DNA from: DASZXJ01 sp035545895
GTDB lineage: Bacteria; Planctomycetota; Phycisphaerae; Tepidisphaerales; Tepidisphaeraceae
Assembly (NCBI GenBank): GCA_035545895.1
Contig: DASZXJ010000083.1
Coordinates: 1 to 27,830, forward strand
Direction of reading: 5' to 3'
Length of the DNA: 27,830 nucleotides
The translations under genes and the position numbers were made by a program. The notes below the pieces were generated by a model. That model saw only the letters and a list, made by a program, of their open reading frames with translations. It searched no databases and was not told the DNA's origin. Positions within the stretch are counted from its first letter, which is position 1. Each line of letters opens with the position of its first letter. Below are positions 16,369 through 24,634 of this stretch, in pieces.

Positions 16369-16396
16369 TTGCCGCAAATTTCCGCTCACATATACT
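16369..16396 (+). promoter_or_regulatory. Promoter of the PEGA lipoprotein gene
   Basis: TTGCCG (16369-16374), a 16-base spacer and TATACT (16391-16396) lead to a start near 16403. ACGAGG precedes the ATG at 16417 with five bases between, so both promoter and ribosome site are good. Confidence 0.5.
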
Positions 16397-16416
16397 GCTT
16401 GACTCACGAGGTGCAC

Positions 16417-16881
16417 ATGGGTCGCAGGGTAATGATGATAAGTTTGCTGGTGGCCATGTCCGGCTGTGTGCAGCGGACGATGAACGTCACCAGCGATCCC
16501 GACGGCGCGATCGTTTTCATGAACGGCCAGGAGATCGGCCGCACCCCGCTCACCCGCGATTTTCTATGGTATGGCACATACGATGTGCAGGTTCGCAAGG
16601 AAGGGTACGAAACGTTGAACGAGCGGACTCGTGTGATCGCTCCGATCTGGCAGTGGCCTCCGTTCGATCTGGCCGCGGAGTTCTGGCCGGGTCGTCTGAA
16701 GGACATCCGCCATCTATCGTACAAGCTCAAGCCCGCCACCACCGGCCCCGCCGACGCCAACGCCATGATCGCCGGTGCCGCTGAACTTCGCGCCAAGCTC
16801 GAATCCAGCCAATACACTCGCTCGCCCAGCGTGGCTCCGACCAGCCAGCCGGCCCATTCCACGACGCAGCCTTCGCGGTAA
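16417..16881 (+). CDS. PEGA-domain lipoprotein
   Basis: The N-terminus MGRRVMMISLLVAMSGC is a lipoprotein signal with lipidated Cys17. Directly after it comes a PEGA domain (NVTSDPDGAIVFMNGQEIGRTPLTRDFLWYGTYDV in pieces), a small beta-sandwich found on surface lipoproteins. A Pro-rich middle (IAPIWQWPPFDLAAEFWPGRL) and a low-complexity Ser/Thr/Pro tail complete 154 residues. The sequence resembles the family of short PEGA lipoproteins common in planctomycetes; no ligand is known. It converges with gspG, with 13 bases between stops. The ATG at 16417 was chosen for the signal peptide and the ACGAGG ribosome site. Confidence 0.8.
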   Translation: MGRRVMMISLLVAMSGCVQRTMNVTSDPDGAIVFMNGQEIGRTPLTRDFLWYGTYDVQVRKEGYETLNERTRVIAPIWQWPPFDLAAEFWPGRLKDIRHLSYKLKPATTGPADANAMIAGAAELRAKLESSQYTRSPSVAPTSQPAHSTTQPSR

Positions 16882-16894
16882 AGTTCAACGCCAT

Positions 16895-17308
16895 TCACCG
16901 CTGCCAATTGCCGATGTCGTCGTTGCCTTCCTGTTTGTCCGGGCCATACGAATAGAGATCGAACATGTCCGGCAAATGGGTTCCGGGGACATGGTATACG
17001 TACGAATTTCCCCACGGATCGATTGGAACGAGTTTCAAATATGGACCTTTCCAATCGTCCATCCCGGGATTTTTTGTCAACGCCAAAAGCCCTTCATCAT
17101 TGCTCGGATAGCGTCCACAATCGACGTTGAATGTGCTGATGGCTGTTTCCAAACTCGAGACGTCGGCCATGGCACGCGTCTTGCGCGCGTCGTCGGTTCT
17201 CCTGGGAAACATCGGCACGACCACCGACGCCAATATCACCAGAATCACCATGACCAGAAGCAATTCGATCAACGTAAACGCCCGCACCCTGTTTGGAACG
17301 CTCCGCAT
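16895..17308 (-). CDS. gspG: Type II secretion major pseudopilin GspG-like protein
   Basis: The 137-residue product starts with a short basic leader and the type IV prepilin motif A-FTLIELLLVMVILVILASVVVP. Prepilin peptidase should cut before Phe11, leaving Glu at mature position 5. The body has GRYPSNDEGLLAL, WKGPYLK, DPWGNSYVY and DLYSYGPDKQEGNDDI, matching the GspG C-terminal region including the calcium-site loop. The residue before the cleavage site is Ala rather than the usual Gly. AAGGGGG lies six bases before the ATG. No other secretion genes are nearby, so it is either an isolated member or works with components elsewhere. Confidence 0.88.
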   Translation of the reverse strand: MRSVPNRVRAFTLIELLLVMVILVILASVVVPMFPRRTDDARKTRAMADVSSLETAISTFNVDCGRYPSNDEGLLALTKNPGMDDWKGPYLKLVPIDPWGNSYVYHVPGTHLPDMFDLYSYGPDKQEGNDDIGNWQR

Positions 17309-17389
17309 ATATGCCCCCTTGTCAAGATTCCCCTCTATTACGGATATTGTTGTTCGAGCCCCGCAAAATCTTCCAAAAGAACCTCCGAC

Positions 17390-17418
17390 TTGAACAATAT
17401 CCCCAACGGGGATAGCGT
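17390..17418 (+). promoter_or_regulatory. Candidate tRNA promoter with overlapping dyad
   Basis: TTGAAC (17390-17395), a 17-base spacer and TAGCGT (17413-17418) give a start near 17424, seven bases before the tRNA. A perfect dyad TATCCCC-AAC-GGGGATA (17398-17414) lies in the spacer. Confidence 0.35.
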
Positions 17419-17430
17419 TTGATCAGCGTT

Positions 17431-17504
17431 GCCCGCGTAGCTCAGTTGGATAGAGCGCTGGTTTCCTAAACCGGAGGTCACAGGTTCGAATCCTGTCGCG
17501 GGTA
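17431..17504 (+). tRNA. tRNA-Arg (anticodon CCT)
   Basis: A full cloverleaf can be folded. The acceptor arm is 17431-17437 with 17497-17503 (one G-T closing pair), the D arm 17440-17443/17453-17456, and the anticodon stem 17458-17462/17470-17474. The loop is TTCCTAA (anticodon CCT at 17465-17467, reading AGG), and the T arm 17480-17484/17492-17496 has loop TTCGAAT. The discriminator base is A17504 and the 3' CCA is not encoded. Confidence 0.96.
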
Positions 17505-17584
17505 GTTTTCCATTCAGCGCTGTTGAGCAGGCCTTGATATAGCTCAGTAATCCCCACGCGATTTTCACGGTTCGGGACCGTCAA

Positions 17585-17630
17585 CGTCGGGCGGTATACC
17601 GGATCGTCCGACGCTTGCCTGGCGTTTTTT
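17585..17630 (+). terminator. Candidate terminator downstream of the tRNA
   Basis: A stem CGTCGGGCG / CGTCCGACG (17585-17593 with 17605-17613, one G-T pair) is followed by a short ACGC/GCGT hairpin and six Ts (17625-17630). It could end the tRNA transcript on the plus strand. On the minus strand, after the GH127 gene, no T-run follows the stem. Confidence 0.4.
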
Positions 17631-17659
17631 CATTTGCCTCGTGCAGTTCGCTCCGCGAA

Positions 17660-20353
17660 TTATTGATCCAATATCCAGACAATCGAACGATCGCGATCGT
17701 CACGATTTCCCGGCCTTGCCGTCGTGGGCACTCGATTGTTCCGAGCGTAATTGGGGATCGCGAGCATCGGGTTGCCATCGGCAAATGCGCCTTTAATGAC
17801 CATCACGCCGTGTAGAAAATCGCCTTGCCATTCAGTTGTGAGCGGAGCATCGGCTTTTAGTACGCCGTCTACGTTTTGATCCTGACTTTCAATGTTGTAA
17901 ATCAGCGGGCCGTACCGGAGCGCAACCCTGCCGGCGTCCGCTGCGACCTTGTCACTGGCCTTGATCCGCTGAACCTTCAAGGGAAGCACCAGATCGATCT
18001 TGTCGCCGGCGGTCCAGTTTCGGGTGATTACCGCATAGCCGCGATCGATTGTCGGCATGACCGCGGTTCCGTTCACCGAGATCGAGGTAATCCCATCCGC
18101 CGAGGGCGTGCTGGTGTAAAGCTCGCTGACATCGCGATCCGGCAAGCGGACTTTCACTGTAAAGTTCTTCGAAGTCGCTGGGTTGACAGTAATCGATACT
18201 TTGTCGTTATACGGATACTCGGTCGTCTGGACCATTTCGACATTCGTCCCAGCCACGTTTTCGACGTTGACCTTGCTGCCAATGAAGAGGTTTACATAAA
18301 TGCTGTCGTCGCTCCTGGCGTACATCCAGGTCGGCAACATGAGAAGAACGCGCGAGATGTTTCCAACACAGCACGGACAGTCGTGCCACAAATATCTTCC
18401 AAACCCACCGGCCAGTTCGTTGGTGTAATAAAACGTCTTTCCATCGAGACTGATGTCGCCCAGGATCGCGTTGTAGAGCGTGTCTTCATAGAGGCTGGCA
18501 TATTTCGAATCGTGATAGGCCAGCAGCATTTTCCATTGAAAGAATAGTTCGCCGCAATTGGAGCAGGATTCGCAATAGGAGTTGTTTCGCAGGGAATAGT
18601 TGGGGCCGAACCCTTCGGGAGTTTCCCCGCTGCCGATGCCGCCGGTGACGTAGTATTTCCGATTAACGATGTTATCCCAAAGCGAATTGACAGCGCCGTG
18701 ATAATCGAGATCGTGTGTCTCAACGGCGACATCCGCCATGCCGGAATACGTGTATGCGGCGCGCACTGCGTGGCCGACGGCTTCATATTGCTGGACGATG
18801 GGCAGATGGCTTTGATCGTATTCGCTGCCGCCCTGCCGAGAGTCGAACAGGAACCGAGCCAGTTCGATATATTTTTGGCCCTTGCCGGCGCCTTCGACAT
18901 CATTCACAAATCGGCCGAGGCGAACCAATGCTTGTTCCATTTCCTGATGGCCGTCATACCACGCTTTTTGGGGAGTTGGGCCGATGTTGTCATACCAGCA
19001 ATCCGCCAGTTTTTTCGCGGCGTTGTATAGGCGCAGGTCCTTGCCATTGGTCGCCAGATGGTGGGCGATTGCCGATTCAATGAAATAACCGGACACGTAA
19101 CCTTCATGTTCGCCGCGCGTGCGCGGGTCCCAGTGATTGACCGGGCCACGATCTCTGGCCGTGCCTAGGGTGAATCGCGTTTGCAGATAGCCGTCCGGTT
19201 CCTGGGCCGCGAGGATGATCGGAATCCATTCATCCAGTTTGGCTCGCATCATGTTTTGCGCATCGATGATCTGCTGGTCACCCTGCGGATCGACCATCAG
19301 CGCAACACACATCGATTCCACTGTGTTATGCACCCACGCATTGGAAAATGGATAGCCGGCGTGCTTGGTGTACTCCTTGCCCGCCAGCTTATTCCCGGCC
19401 TGGATAAAGTTGTTGATTCCGCCCTCTGCCAGGTCGAGTTTGGAACACTCTTCGATGCAATGAGGAATCCATGAGACAATCAGCGCCTTGGCTCGATCTT
19501 TCCAAAGAGAACTCGTGATCGTGTAATTCTTCGTGTAAACCGCCTGCAACTGCTGAACCGGCGCAGCAGTTTCAACTTTAACCCGCAGCGTGGAAGCGGA
19601 ACTCATTTGCCCTTCTGTCGCGGTCAGTTTCAGCGCATATTCACCCGGAGCGGAAAATGTTGCACTCGTTACGGGGCTGTCAGCCTTTAGGAATGCCACC
19701 TCCCCTGGACCAGATTCCCTGGTCCAAGAAAGACTCGTCGGTTCACTGGGTTGAATCGCTTTTACCGAGCCGTTGAGATAAGTCTTTGCGCCAACCATGA
19801 CCACACGATCCGGGCCTGCGGTTACCCGAGGCGGAAACTTTGGCGACTGGCCGGAATCGTAAACTTTCCACTCGATGATGCCGGTGGAATTATTTCCATC
19901 CGCATCAAATTCCAGGCGCATCTTGCTGGTTTTGATTTCGCCGAAGGTCGTGGTGTTGTATTGGCCTCCAACAACGCCCAATCCCGAGGCATCTTCGACC
20001 GGAACAAACGCATTGCCGTTCCAATAGGTCAACCGGCAGGACTTGGGCAGATGTATCGACCGGCCATCGACCCACCAATAGACATCGATCTTGCTCGTGC
20101 TGATGGGCTGGTTCCATTCATATTGCACCCATTGCGTGCCCGATTTCGGCCAGTTGCCGTAGGCGCCATGGTTGTGATCGCGTGCGTTTCGCGGCTCAAA
20201 GCCGTCGTTGATCGCATCGATCGATTCCTGTTCTGAGACAAACGACGCCGATGCCTTCGCCGCCAGCGCAATATTGGCATCGGCCGCCTTGGCCATGGAA
20301 ACATAAGACGTCGAAATCATCGCCACCGCGATGAATAAATGAACGCGATACAT
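17660..20353 (-). CDS. Secreted GH127 beta-L-arabinofuranosidase-like enzyme with N-terminal discoidin-like and PKD-like domains
   Basis: After a signal peptide (about residues 1-24) come a discoidin/F5-8C-like beta-sandwich (about 25-165), an Ig/PKD-like domain (about 175-265) and a GH127 catalytic region (about 275-880). Landmarks match the Zn-dependent cysteine-nucleophile enzymes: E580 in PEGFG fits the acid/base, E595-S-C597 fits the zinc-binding E-x-C, and C659-P-C661-C662 supplies the nucleophile (C661 by analogy with HypBA1) and another zinc ligand. At 897 residues it is longer than single-domain relatives because of the two N-terminal modules, which probably bind glycan. AGGAGG sits four bases before the ATG and overlaps the end of the upstream GH2 gene region (8-base gap). 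Likely substrate: terminal L-arabinofuranose on plant pectin or glycoproteins. Confidence 0.9.
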   Translation of the reverse strand: MYRVHLFIAVAMISTSYVSMAKAADANIALAAKASASFVSEQESIDAINDGFEPRNARDHNHGAYGNWPKSGTQWVQYEWNQPISTSKIDVYWWVDGRSIHLPKSCRLTYWNGNAFVPVEDASGLGVVGGQYNTTTFGEIKTSKMRLEFDADGNNSTGIIEWKVYDSGQSPKFPPRVTAGPDRVVMVGAKTYLNGSVKAIQPSEPTSLSWTRESGPGEVAFLKADSPVTSATFSAPGEYALKLTATEGQMSSASTLRVKVETAAPVQQLQAVYTKNYTITSSLWKDRAKALIVSWIPHCIEECSKLDLAEGGINNFIQAGNKLAGKEYTKHAGYPFSNAWVHNTVESMCVALMVDPQGDQQIIDAQNMMRAKLDEWIPIILAAQEPDGYLQTRFTLGTARDRGPVNHWDPRTRGEHEGYVSGYFIESAIAHHLATNGKDLRLYNAAKKLADCWYDNIGPTPQKAWYDGHQEMEQALVRLGRFVNDVEGAGKGQKYIELARFLFDSRQGGSEYDQSHLPIVQQYEAVGHAVRAAYTYSGMADVAVETHDLDYHGAVNSLWDNIVNRKYYVTGGIGSGETPEGFGPNYSLRNNSYCESCSNCGELFFQWKMLLAYHDSKYASLYEDTLYNAILGDISLDGKTFYYTNELAGGFGRYLWHDCPCCVGNISRVLLMLPTWMYARSDDSIYVNLFIGSKVNVENVAGTNVEMVQTTEYPYNDKVSITVNPATSKNFTVKVRLPDRDVSELYTSTPSADGITSISVNGTAVMPTIDRGYAVITRNWTAGDKIDLVLPLKVQRIKASDKVAADAGRVALRYGPLIYNIESQDQNVDGVLKADAPLTTEWQGDFLHGVMVIKGAFADGNPMLAIPNYARNNRVPTTARPGNRDDRDRSIVWILDQ

Positions 20354-20361
20354 GTTGCCTC

Positions 20362-23112
20362 CTATTGCCCGAAATAGAAACGAGCCGATCCATGATATTC
20401 GCCCATAGCCATCGGCTGTTGGCCGGTGGCGCCGGTTGTATCGGCCTTCACAAATTTCGATCCAATCGCCGGAATGCCATGGAGAAGCGAGAAACCTGCA
20501 TTGGGAAACGGCGCCCAGGCATTACCGCTCAGCGCCTGGCCGGCGTTTTGGCCTACCTTGGGATCCCCGGGAAATTGCGGCCTGAGCGCCTGGACGATCA
20601 CATTTGGATCATCGATCACCGCCAGCATCGGACCGACCGACGTCTGGAATTGCATCCAGCGCACGTCGCTGAAATAGCCTTTGAATTCCGGGTAGACCCA
20701 GTCGGTGTATCCGGTCATCGTATTGTTGTAAGCATTTTCCCAGACATTCAGTGTTCCGCCCAACGTTCGATTCCTCCACACACGGAACGGACCATTGCCG
20801 AGCCATTTCTTGCTCTTGATTTCCTGCTCCGGCATATCGAAGCTCACGCCAAAATAATCCCGAGGTTCGGTGATGTAATATGTGTAATCCAGCAGCAACC
20901 AGCCATCCGGTTTTACTCGCCAGGTGATTGAGTTCATGTTGCCGGTGTAGGATGCCTTGACGACAAAATCATCCCCATCGGGGCGTCGTTCAATGCTGTC
21001 AAACGTGGCGGTGCCACTGGCCAATCGGGGGCCGTTGCTGAGGGGATAGACCTTGTCGCCGCGCTTGGCGGATGTGAGAAACCCGGTCTGAATATTGAAT
21101 CGCAGCGACAAATCGCCGACGTTTACATCCAATGCTTCCATGCGTTCGGATGACGTGATCTTCGAATTCGTTAGATCTGTAAGAACGACTGGCTTGCGCT
21201 CAGCCGCAAGCGGCCAGACCCACGTCCAAAGTTCCTTGCCGTTGGGATCGTCCACTCGCACGGCGAGCGCATCGGCCTGACTGGCCTGATCGGGCAATTC
21301 CAGCTTGATGCTTCCCTGCCCGTGCGGAGGAATGTCAGGTATTGCCAGCTTCAATTCATACAGTGTTGACGATCCCGCATCCTGATCTTGCGGGCCATGG
21401 AACTTGCGAAGCTGCATCGTATAGACACATTGCGTGGCATTGGTGAAATCATAATGGTTCGCGATGGCCAAATTGCCGTTTTCATACTTCAATTGAATCG
21501 GCGACCAGATTTGCTTGACGGCGTAAAAACTTCCTTCCTTTTCACGATATGGCCCGACGATTCCATCGGGCGCTTGATTGCCGGCCCCATCCATTTTTCC
21601 ATTTTGATCGACTCGTTTCACGGTCTCATCCACGTACGACCAGAGAAACCCGCCGGATGTCACCTTGCTGGCGGTCATCAATTGCCAATATTCCTCCAGC
21701 CCCGCTCCGAGACCGCCATCAAACAGGCCGTGCAAAAATTCCGTCGGGAAAAAGACCGTGTCGCCGGCTGAGATATCCTGCACCATCTTGTAAGTGGGAT
21801 AATGGCGAGTGTTCACGTTTCTGAACGGCTGTTGCGGATGAAGCACCTCGCGCTTCTGCGGGTCCCAATTGGCGAAATCATCGTCCAGGGCTGTGTTCCA
21901 GCCCCCTTCGTTGCCGTTGTCCCAGAAAAGAATGCACGGGTGGTTCACATCGCGAGTGACCATCGCCTGGATCAGCCCGCGACCCGTTGGTGTATCGTAC
22001 GATCCATGCCAGCCGCCGAGTTCATCGAGCACGTAAAGGCCCATTTCATCGCAGGCTTCGAGGAAATGCTCATCCGGCGGATAATGACTCATCCGCACGG
22101 CATTGTTGTTCATCTCCTTCATCACCGCAACATCCAGACGGCTAATTCGCTCGCTGGTCGCCCGCCCCGATTCCGGCCAGAAGGAATGCCGGCACGTTCC
22201 CTTGAGCATGATCCGCTGGCCGTTGACGTATACGCCGTCACCCGGGCGAACTTCGATTGTTCGGAATCCGAATTTCTGCAGCATCTGATGCCCAGACCCC
22301 AGCTTGATGCTCACATTGTAGAGATTGGGCGTTTCTGCCGTCCACAATTTGGGCGCATCAATCCTGGTCACGAGGTGAGCTTTTCCGTCAACCAAGGACC
22401 CGGAAATTGGTCTTCCAACAGCCCTGCCGTTTGAATCGCCAATGTCAGCTTCGACCAACCCGTTGCCATTTGAAAAGACATCCATCGCAAATGTGCCATC
22501 GGCCTTGGCATCAATCGCAACGCGGTCAATATGCTGCGTTGGCATGGCTTCCAGATAGACGGGTCGAAAAAGTCCGCCAAAATCCCAGTAATCTCCTCGC
22601 AACTCTGCACGCACCACCGAGGGGTTGGATGATTCCTTATCGACAGTCACTTCCAGAAGATTATCCGCGTCAAAACTGACCAGCGACGTGATGTCGTATT
22701 TGAAACGATAGTATGCCCCTTGATGCTTTGGACCGGCGCTTTTGCCGTTGACCCATGCCTCCGCGTCGGTCATCGCGCCCTCGAACACCAGAAAAATATC
22801 TTGTCCCCGCCAATTTGCCGGTACTGAGAAAGTGCGTTTGTATTTCCCTTGCTCGTTGGAAAAAGAGGCTGGTATACCCGTTTGCGGGTCTTTACGTCCG
22901 TAGGTCAATGTGCCAAACCCTTGCATGTCCCAGCATGAAGGCACGGGCAATTTCGCCCATTTGCCGCTCTGGTTGCCCGCCGAAACCATGAAATCCCATG
23001 GAACCGCGTCATCAATTCCCTTGCCCGAAAGGTATTGCCGCTGAGTTCCCTGGCCCAGCGAATATGTCGAAACCAATAACACTAACGCGAGAGAGATGGC
23101 GCGGTGGATCAT
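20362..23112 (-). CDS. Secreted glycoside hydrolase family 2, beta-galactosidase-like
   Basis: A signal peptide (MIHRAISLALVLLVSTYSLG) is followed by the GH2 sugar-binding jelly roll, an immunoglobulin-like domain, the TIM barrel and long C-terminal beta domains, 916 residues in all. The acid/base is E402 in DNGNEGGWN and the nucleophile is probably E458 in PTEFLHG. The barrel start shows GTCRHSFWPESGRATS and MKEMNNNAVRMSHYPPD, typical of LacZ-like members. The start at 23112 was chosen for the signal peptide; an ATG at 23142 with AAAGG upstream is a possible alternative adding ten residues. The stop lies eight bases before the GH127 ATG, so the two form an operon that would strip galactose and arabinose residues from plant glycans. 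Substrate is inference. Confidence 0.87.
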   Translation of the reverse strand: MIHRAISLALVLLVSTYSLGQGTQRQYLSGKGIDDAVPWDFMVSAGNQSGKWAKLPVPSCWDMQGFGTLTYGRKDPQTGIPASFSNEQGKYKRTFSVPANWRGQDIFLVFEGAMTDAEAWVNGKSAGPKHQGAYYRFKYDITSLVSFDADNLLEVTVDKESSNPSVVRAELRGDYWDFGGLFRPVYLEAMPTQHIDRVAIDAKADGTFAMDVFSNGNGLVEADIGDSNGRAVGRPISGSLVDGKAHLVTRIDAPKLWTAETPNLYNVSIKLGSGHQMLQKFGFRTIEVRPGDGVYVNGQRIMLKGTCRHSFWPESGRATSERISRLDVAVMKEMNNNAVRMSHYPPDEHFLEACDEMGLYVLDELGGWHGSYDTPTGRGLIQAMVTRDVNHPCILFWDNGNEGGWNTALDDDFANWDPQKREVLHPQQPFRNVNTRHYPTYKMVQDISAGDTVFFPTEFLHGLFDGGLGAGLEEYWQLMTASKVTSGGFLWSYVDETVKRVDQNGKMDGAGNQAPDGIVGPYREKEGSFYAVKQIWSPIQLKYENGNLAIANHYDFTNATQCVYTMQLRKFHGPQDQDAGSSTLYELKLAIPDIPPHGQGSIKLELPDQASQADALAVRVDDPNGKELWTWVWPLAAERKPVVLTDLTNSKITSSERMEALDVNVGDLSLRFNIQTGFLTSAKRGDKVYPLSNGPRLASGTATFDSIERRPDGDDFVVKASYTGNMNSITWRVKPDGWLLLDYTYYITEPRDYFGVSFDMPEQEIKSKKWLGNGPFRVWRNRTLGGTLNVWENAYNNTMTGYTDWVYPEFKGYFSDVRWMQFQTSVGPMLAVIDDPNVIVQALRPQFPGDPKVGQNAGQALSGNAWAPFPNAGFSLLHGIPAIGSKFVKADTTGATGQQPMAMGEYHGSARFYFGQ

Positions 23113-23467
23113 AACAGATACGATACTCTCGTACGGGCACATGCAAAAGCCTTTCGTGGAGATGACATGGAACAACCCGTTCAAATGAATCGACATGATT
23201 TTCTGGCGGCCAGTGCACGGCCTGGAAAGGCCGTGTCACATCAAACTGCACGCCAGTACCAGAGATTTTCTTTCATTGGAGACCATTTCTTCCCGATCCT
23301 GACGATGATATGATTCTCGAGTTGACAATTGCAGCCAATTGCCGGTACATCGTCACGCATAACGTTCGCGAAGTGTTGACGGTTGTTGCGTTTGGCACTT
23401 TGCAGTTCCAGTTAAAGCCCTTGATATTGATGCTTGCAAAGTACCATTCTTTACAAATAGGAGAATC
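23113..23467. other. Divergent intergenic region between GH2 and peroxiredoxin genes
   Basis: The 355-base gap contains a perfect palindrome CACGGCCT-GGAA-AGGCCGTG at 23216-23235 near the GH2 start, which may act as an operator or leader hairpin. A TTGACA occurs at 23322-23327 on the plus strand without a convincing -10 box. AGGAG at 23459-23463 is the peroxiredoxin ribosome site. I see no gene or RNA here. Confidence 0.5.
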
Positions 23468-24025
23468 ATGAAAAGATCAATAACAATTGCCGGATATATC
23501 GCGGTAACTATTGCGCTCTCTGCTGTGCTGCAAGCCCAAACGACTCACCCCGTTACGGAACTGAAGGTCGGTGATATGGCGCCGAATTTCACGCTTCAGG
23601 GGAGTAACGGCAAGACGTATTCCCTTGCAGATTTCAAGGATAAGAAGGCTGTTGTGATTGCCTGGTTCCCGGCGGCGTTTACGCAAGGGTGCACCATCGA
23701 ATGCAAATCGCTGGCGGATAATGGCGAGAAGATCAAGCAGTTCGATGTGACTTACTTCATGGCCAGTGTCGATCCGGTCGCGAAGAATACCGATTTTGCG
23801 CACGCGCAAAACGCGGACTTCCCGCTGCTCAGCGATCCGGACAAAAAGACTGCCGAAGCGTTCGGCGTTCTCAACGCCCGCGGCGTCGCCAACCGTTGGA
23901 CCTTTTACATCGGCAAGGACGGAAAAATTCTCGCGATTGAAAAAGCTGTTAAACCTGCAACATCGGCTGAAGACATGGTGAAGAAACTCGGCGAGCTTGG
24001 CGTGGCCAAGACCGCTTCCAACTAA
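23468..24025 (+). CDS. Exported peroxiredoxin, PrxQ/Bcp-like (AhpC/TSA family)
   Basis: A signal peptide (about 1-24, ending LQAQ) precedes a thioredoxin-fold peroxiredoxin: VGDMAPNFTLQG, IAWFPAAFTQGCTIEC, DFPLLSDPDKKTAEAFGV and RWTFYIGKDGKI. The peroxidatic cysteine is C75 in the T-Q-G-C motif, with a second cysteine at C79. The spacing is C-x3-C, one residue shorter than the usual C-x4-C of PrxQ. The protein would reduce peroxides in the periplasm. AGGAG lies four bases before the ATG. It is followed after ten bases by a DinB-like gene, probably in one operon. Confidence 0.9.
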   Translation: MKRSITIAGYIAVTIALSAVLQAQTTHPVTELKVGDMAPNFTLQGSNGKTYSLADFKDKKAVVIAWFPAAFTQGCTIECKSLADNGEKIKQFDVTYFMASVDPVAKNTDFAHAQNADFPLLSDPDKKTAEAFGVLNARGVANRWTFYIGKDGKILAIEKAVKPATSAEDMVKKLGELGVAKTASN

Positions 24026-24035
24026 AAGGAATCAA

Positions 24036-24530
24036 ATGGACATCCCGACTTTATTGGCAAGCATGGATTTCACGCGCTCGCGGCTGCTTGCAATTCTCAG
24101 CACAATTGAAAAAAGCGGGCAGGATTTGCAGAAGGTGTTCGCATGGCGACCCGGACCCGGCCGAGCGCACATGGGCTGGCAGTTCATGCATTGCGCTGCC
24201 ACGCTCGATCGATACGTGAACGTCAATGTATTGGGTGGTAAACCGAAGGACGAATCGCTCGTTGCCGGCTACGCCGGCGGCACCACGCCTTCGGATCAAA
24301 ACATTCCGACCCTTGAAACGATCAAGCAGAAGCTCGAATCGAGCTATGCTCAATACCGCGCTTTTGTCGAAAGCCGCACGCCTAAGGACCTGGCCACGAT
24401 GTTCGGCCCGGAAGGTCGCCAGCGACTGCTGGGCGACACCATCGTCCTGCTCGCATGGCATGAAGCGCATCACCAGGGGCAGATTCATTTGACGTGGAAT
24501 TTGTATAAAGCCGCGCACGGAATTGCATAG
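24036..24530 (+). CDS. DinB-family four-helix-bundle metal protein
   Basis: The 164-residue product has the DinB/YfiT arrangement: helix-rich, RPGPGRAHMGWQFMHC with a metal-ligand His52, and WHEAHHQGQIH near the C-terminus supplying His142 and His146. Family members include thiol-dependent transferases such as bacillithiol or mycothiol S-transferases, but most are of unknown function. The ATG at 24036 was chosen over the earlier in-frame start at 23997 because AAAGGA precedes it and the longer form overlaps the peroxiredoxin. Pairing with a peroxiredoxin hints at a thiol or oxidative-stress role, which is inference. Confidence 0.87.
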   Translation: MDIPTLLASMDFTRSRLLAILSTIEKSGQDLQKVFAWRPGPGRAHMGWQFMHCAATLDRYVNVNVLGGKPKDESLVAGYAGGTTPSDQNIPTLETIKQKLESSYAQYRAFVESRTPKDLATMFGPEGRQRLLGDTIVLLAWHEAHHQGQIHLTWNLYKAAHGIA

Positions 24531-24550
24531 TCGGCACGCACCGCGGCTGT

Positions 24551-24604
24551 TCGCTTGCGGTTTCGCGGTAGTCACCTCCATACAAATCGCGAAACCGTAA
24601 GCGA
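24551..24604. terminator. Large inverted repeat between convergent genes, possible bidirectional terminator
   Basis: Arms of 17 bases (TCGCTTGCGGTTTCGCG at 24551-24567 and its complement at 24588-24604, one G-T pair) flank a 20-base loop. It lies 20 bases after the DinB stop and 30 bases from the Gfo/Idh/MocA stop. There is no T-run on either side, so it may be a REP-type palindrome or stabilising element rather than an intrinsic terminator. It shares the TCGCTTGCG core with the element at 10969-10997. Confidence 0.6.
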
Positions 24605-24634
24605 CATCAGATCATATCTTGTCTAAGTGTGTGT

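Noticed and set aside
17338..17568. 76-codon minus-strand reading frame
   Set aside because: It runs antisense across the tRNA-Arg gene and gives the well-known spurious ATGFEPVTSGLGNQRSIQLSYAG-type peptide of tRNA antisense frames (here split by the tRNA body).
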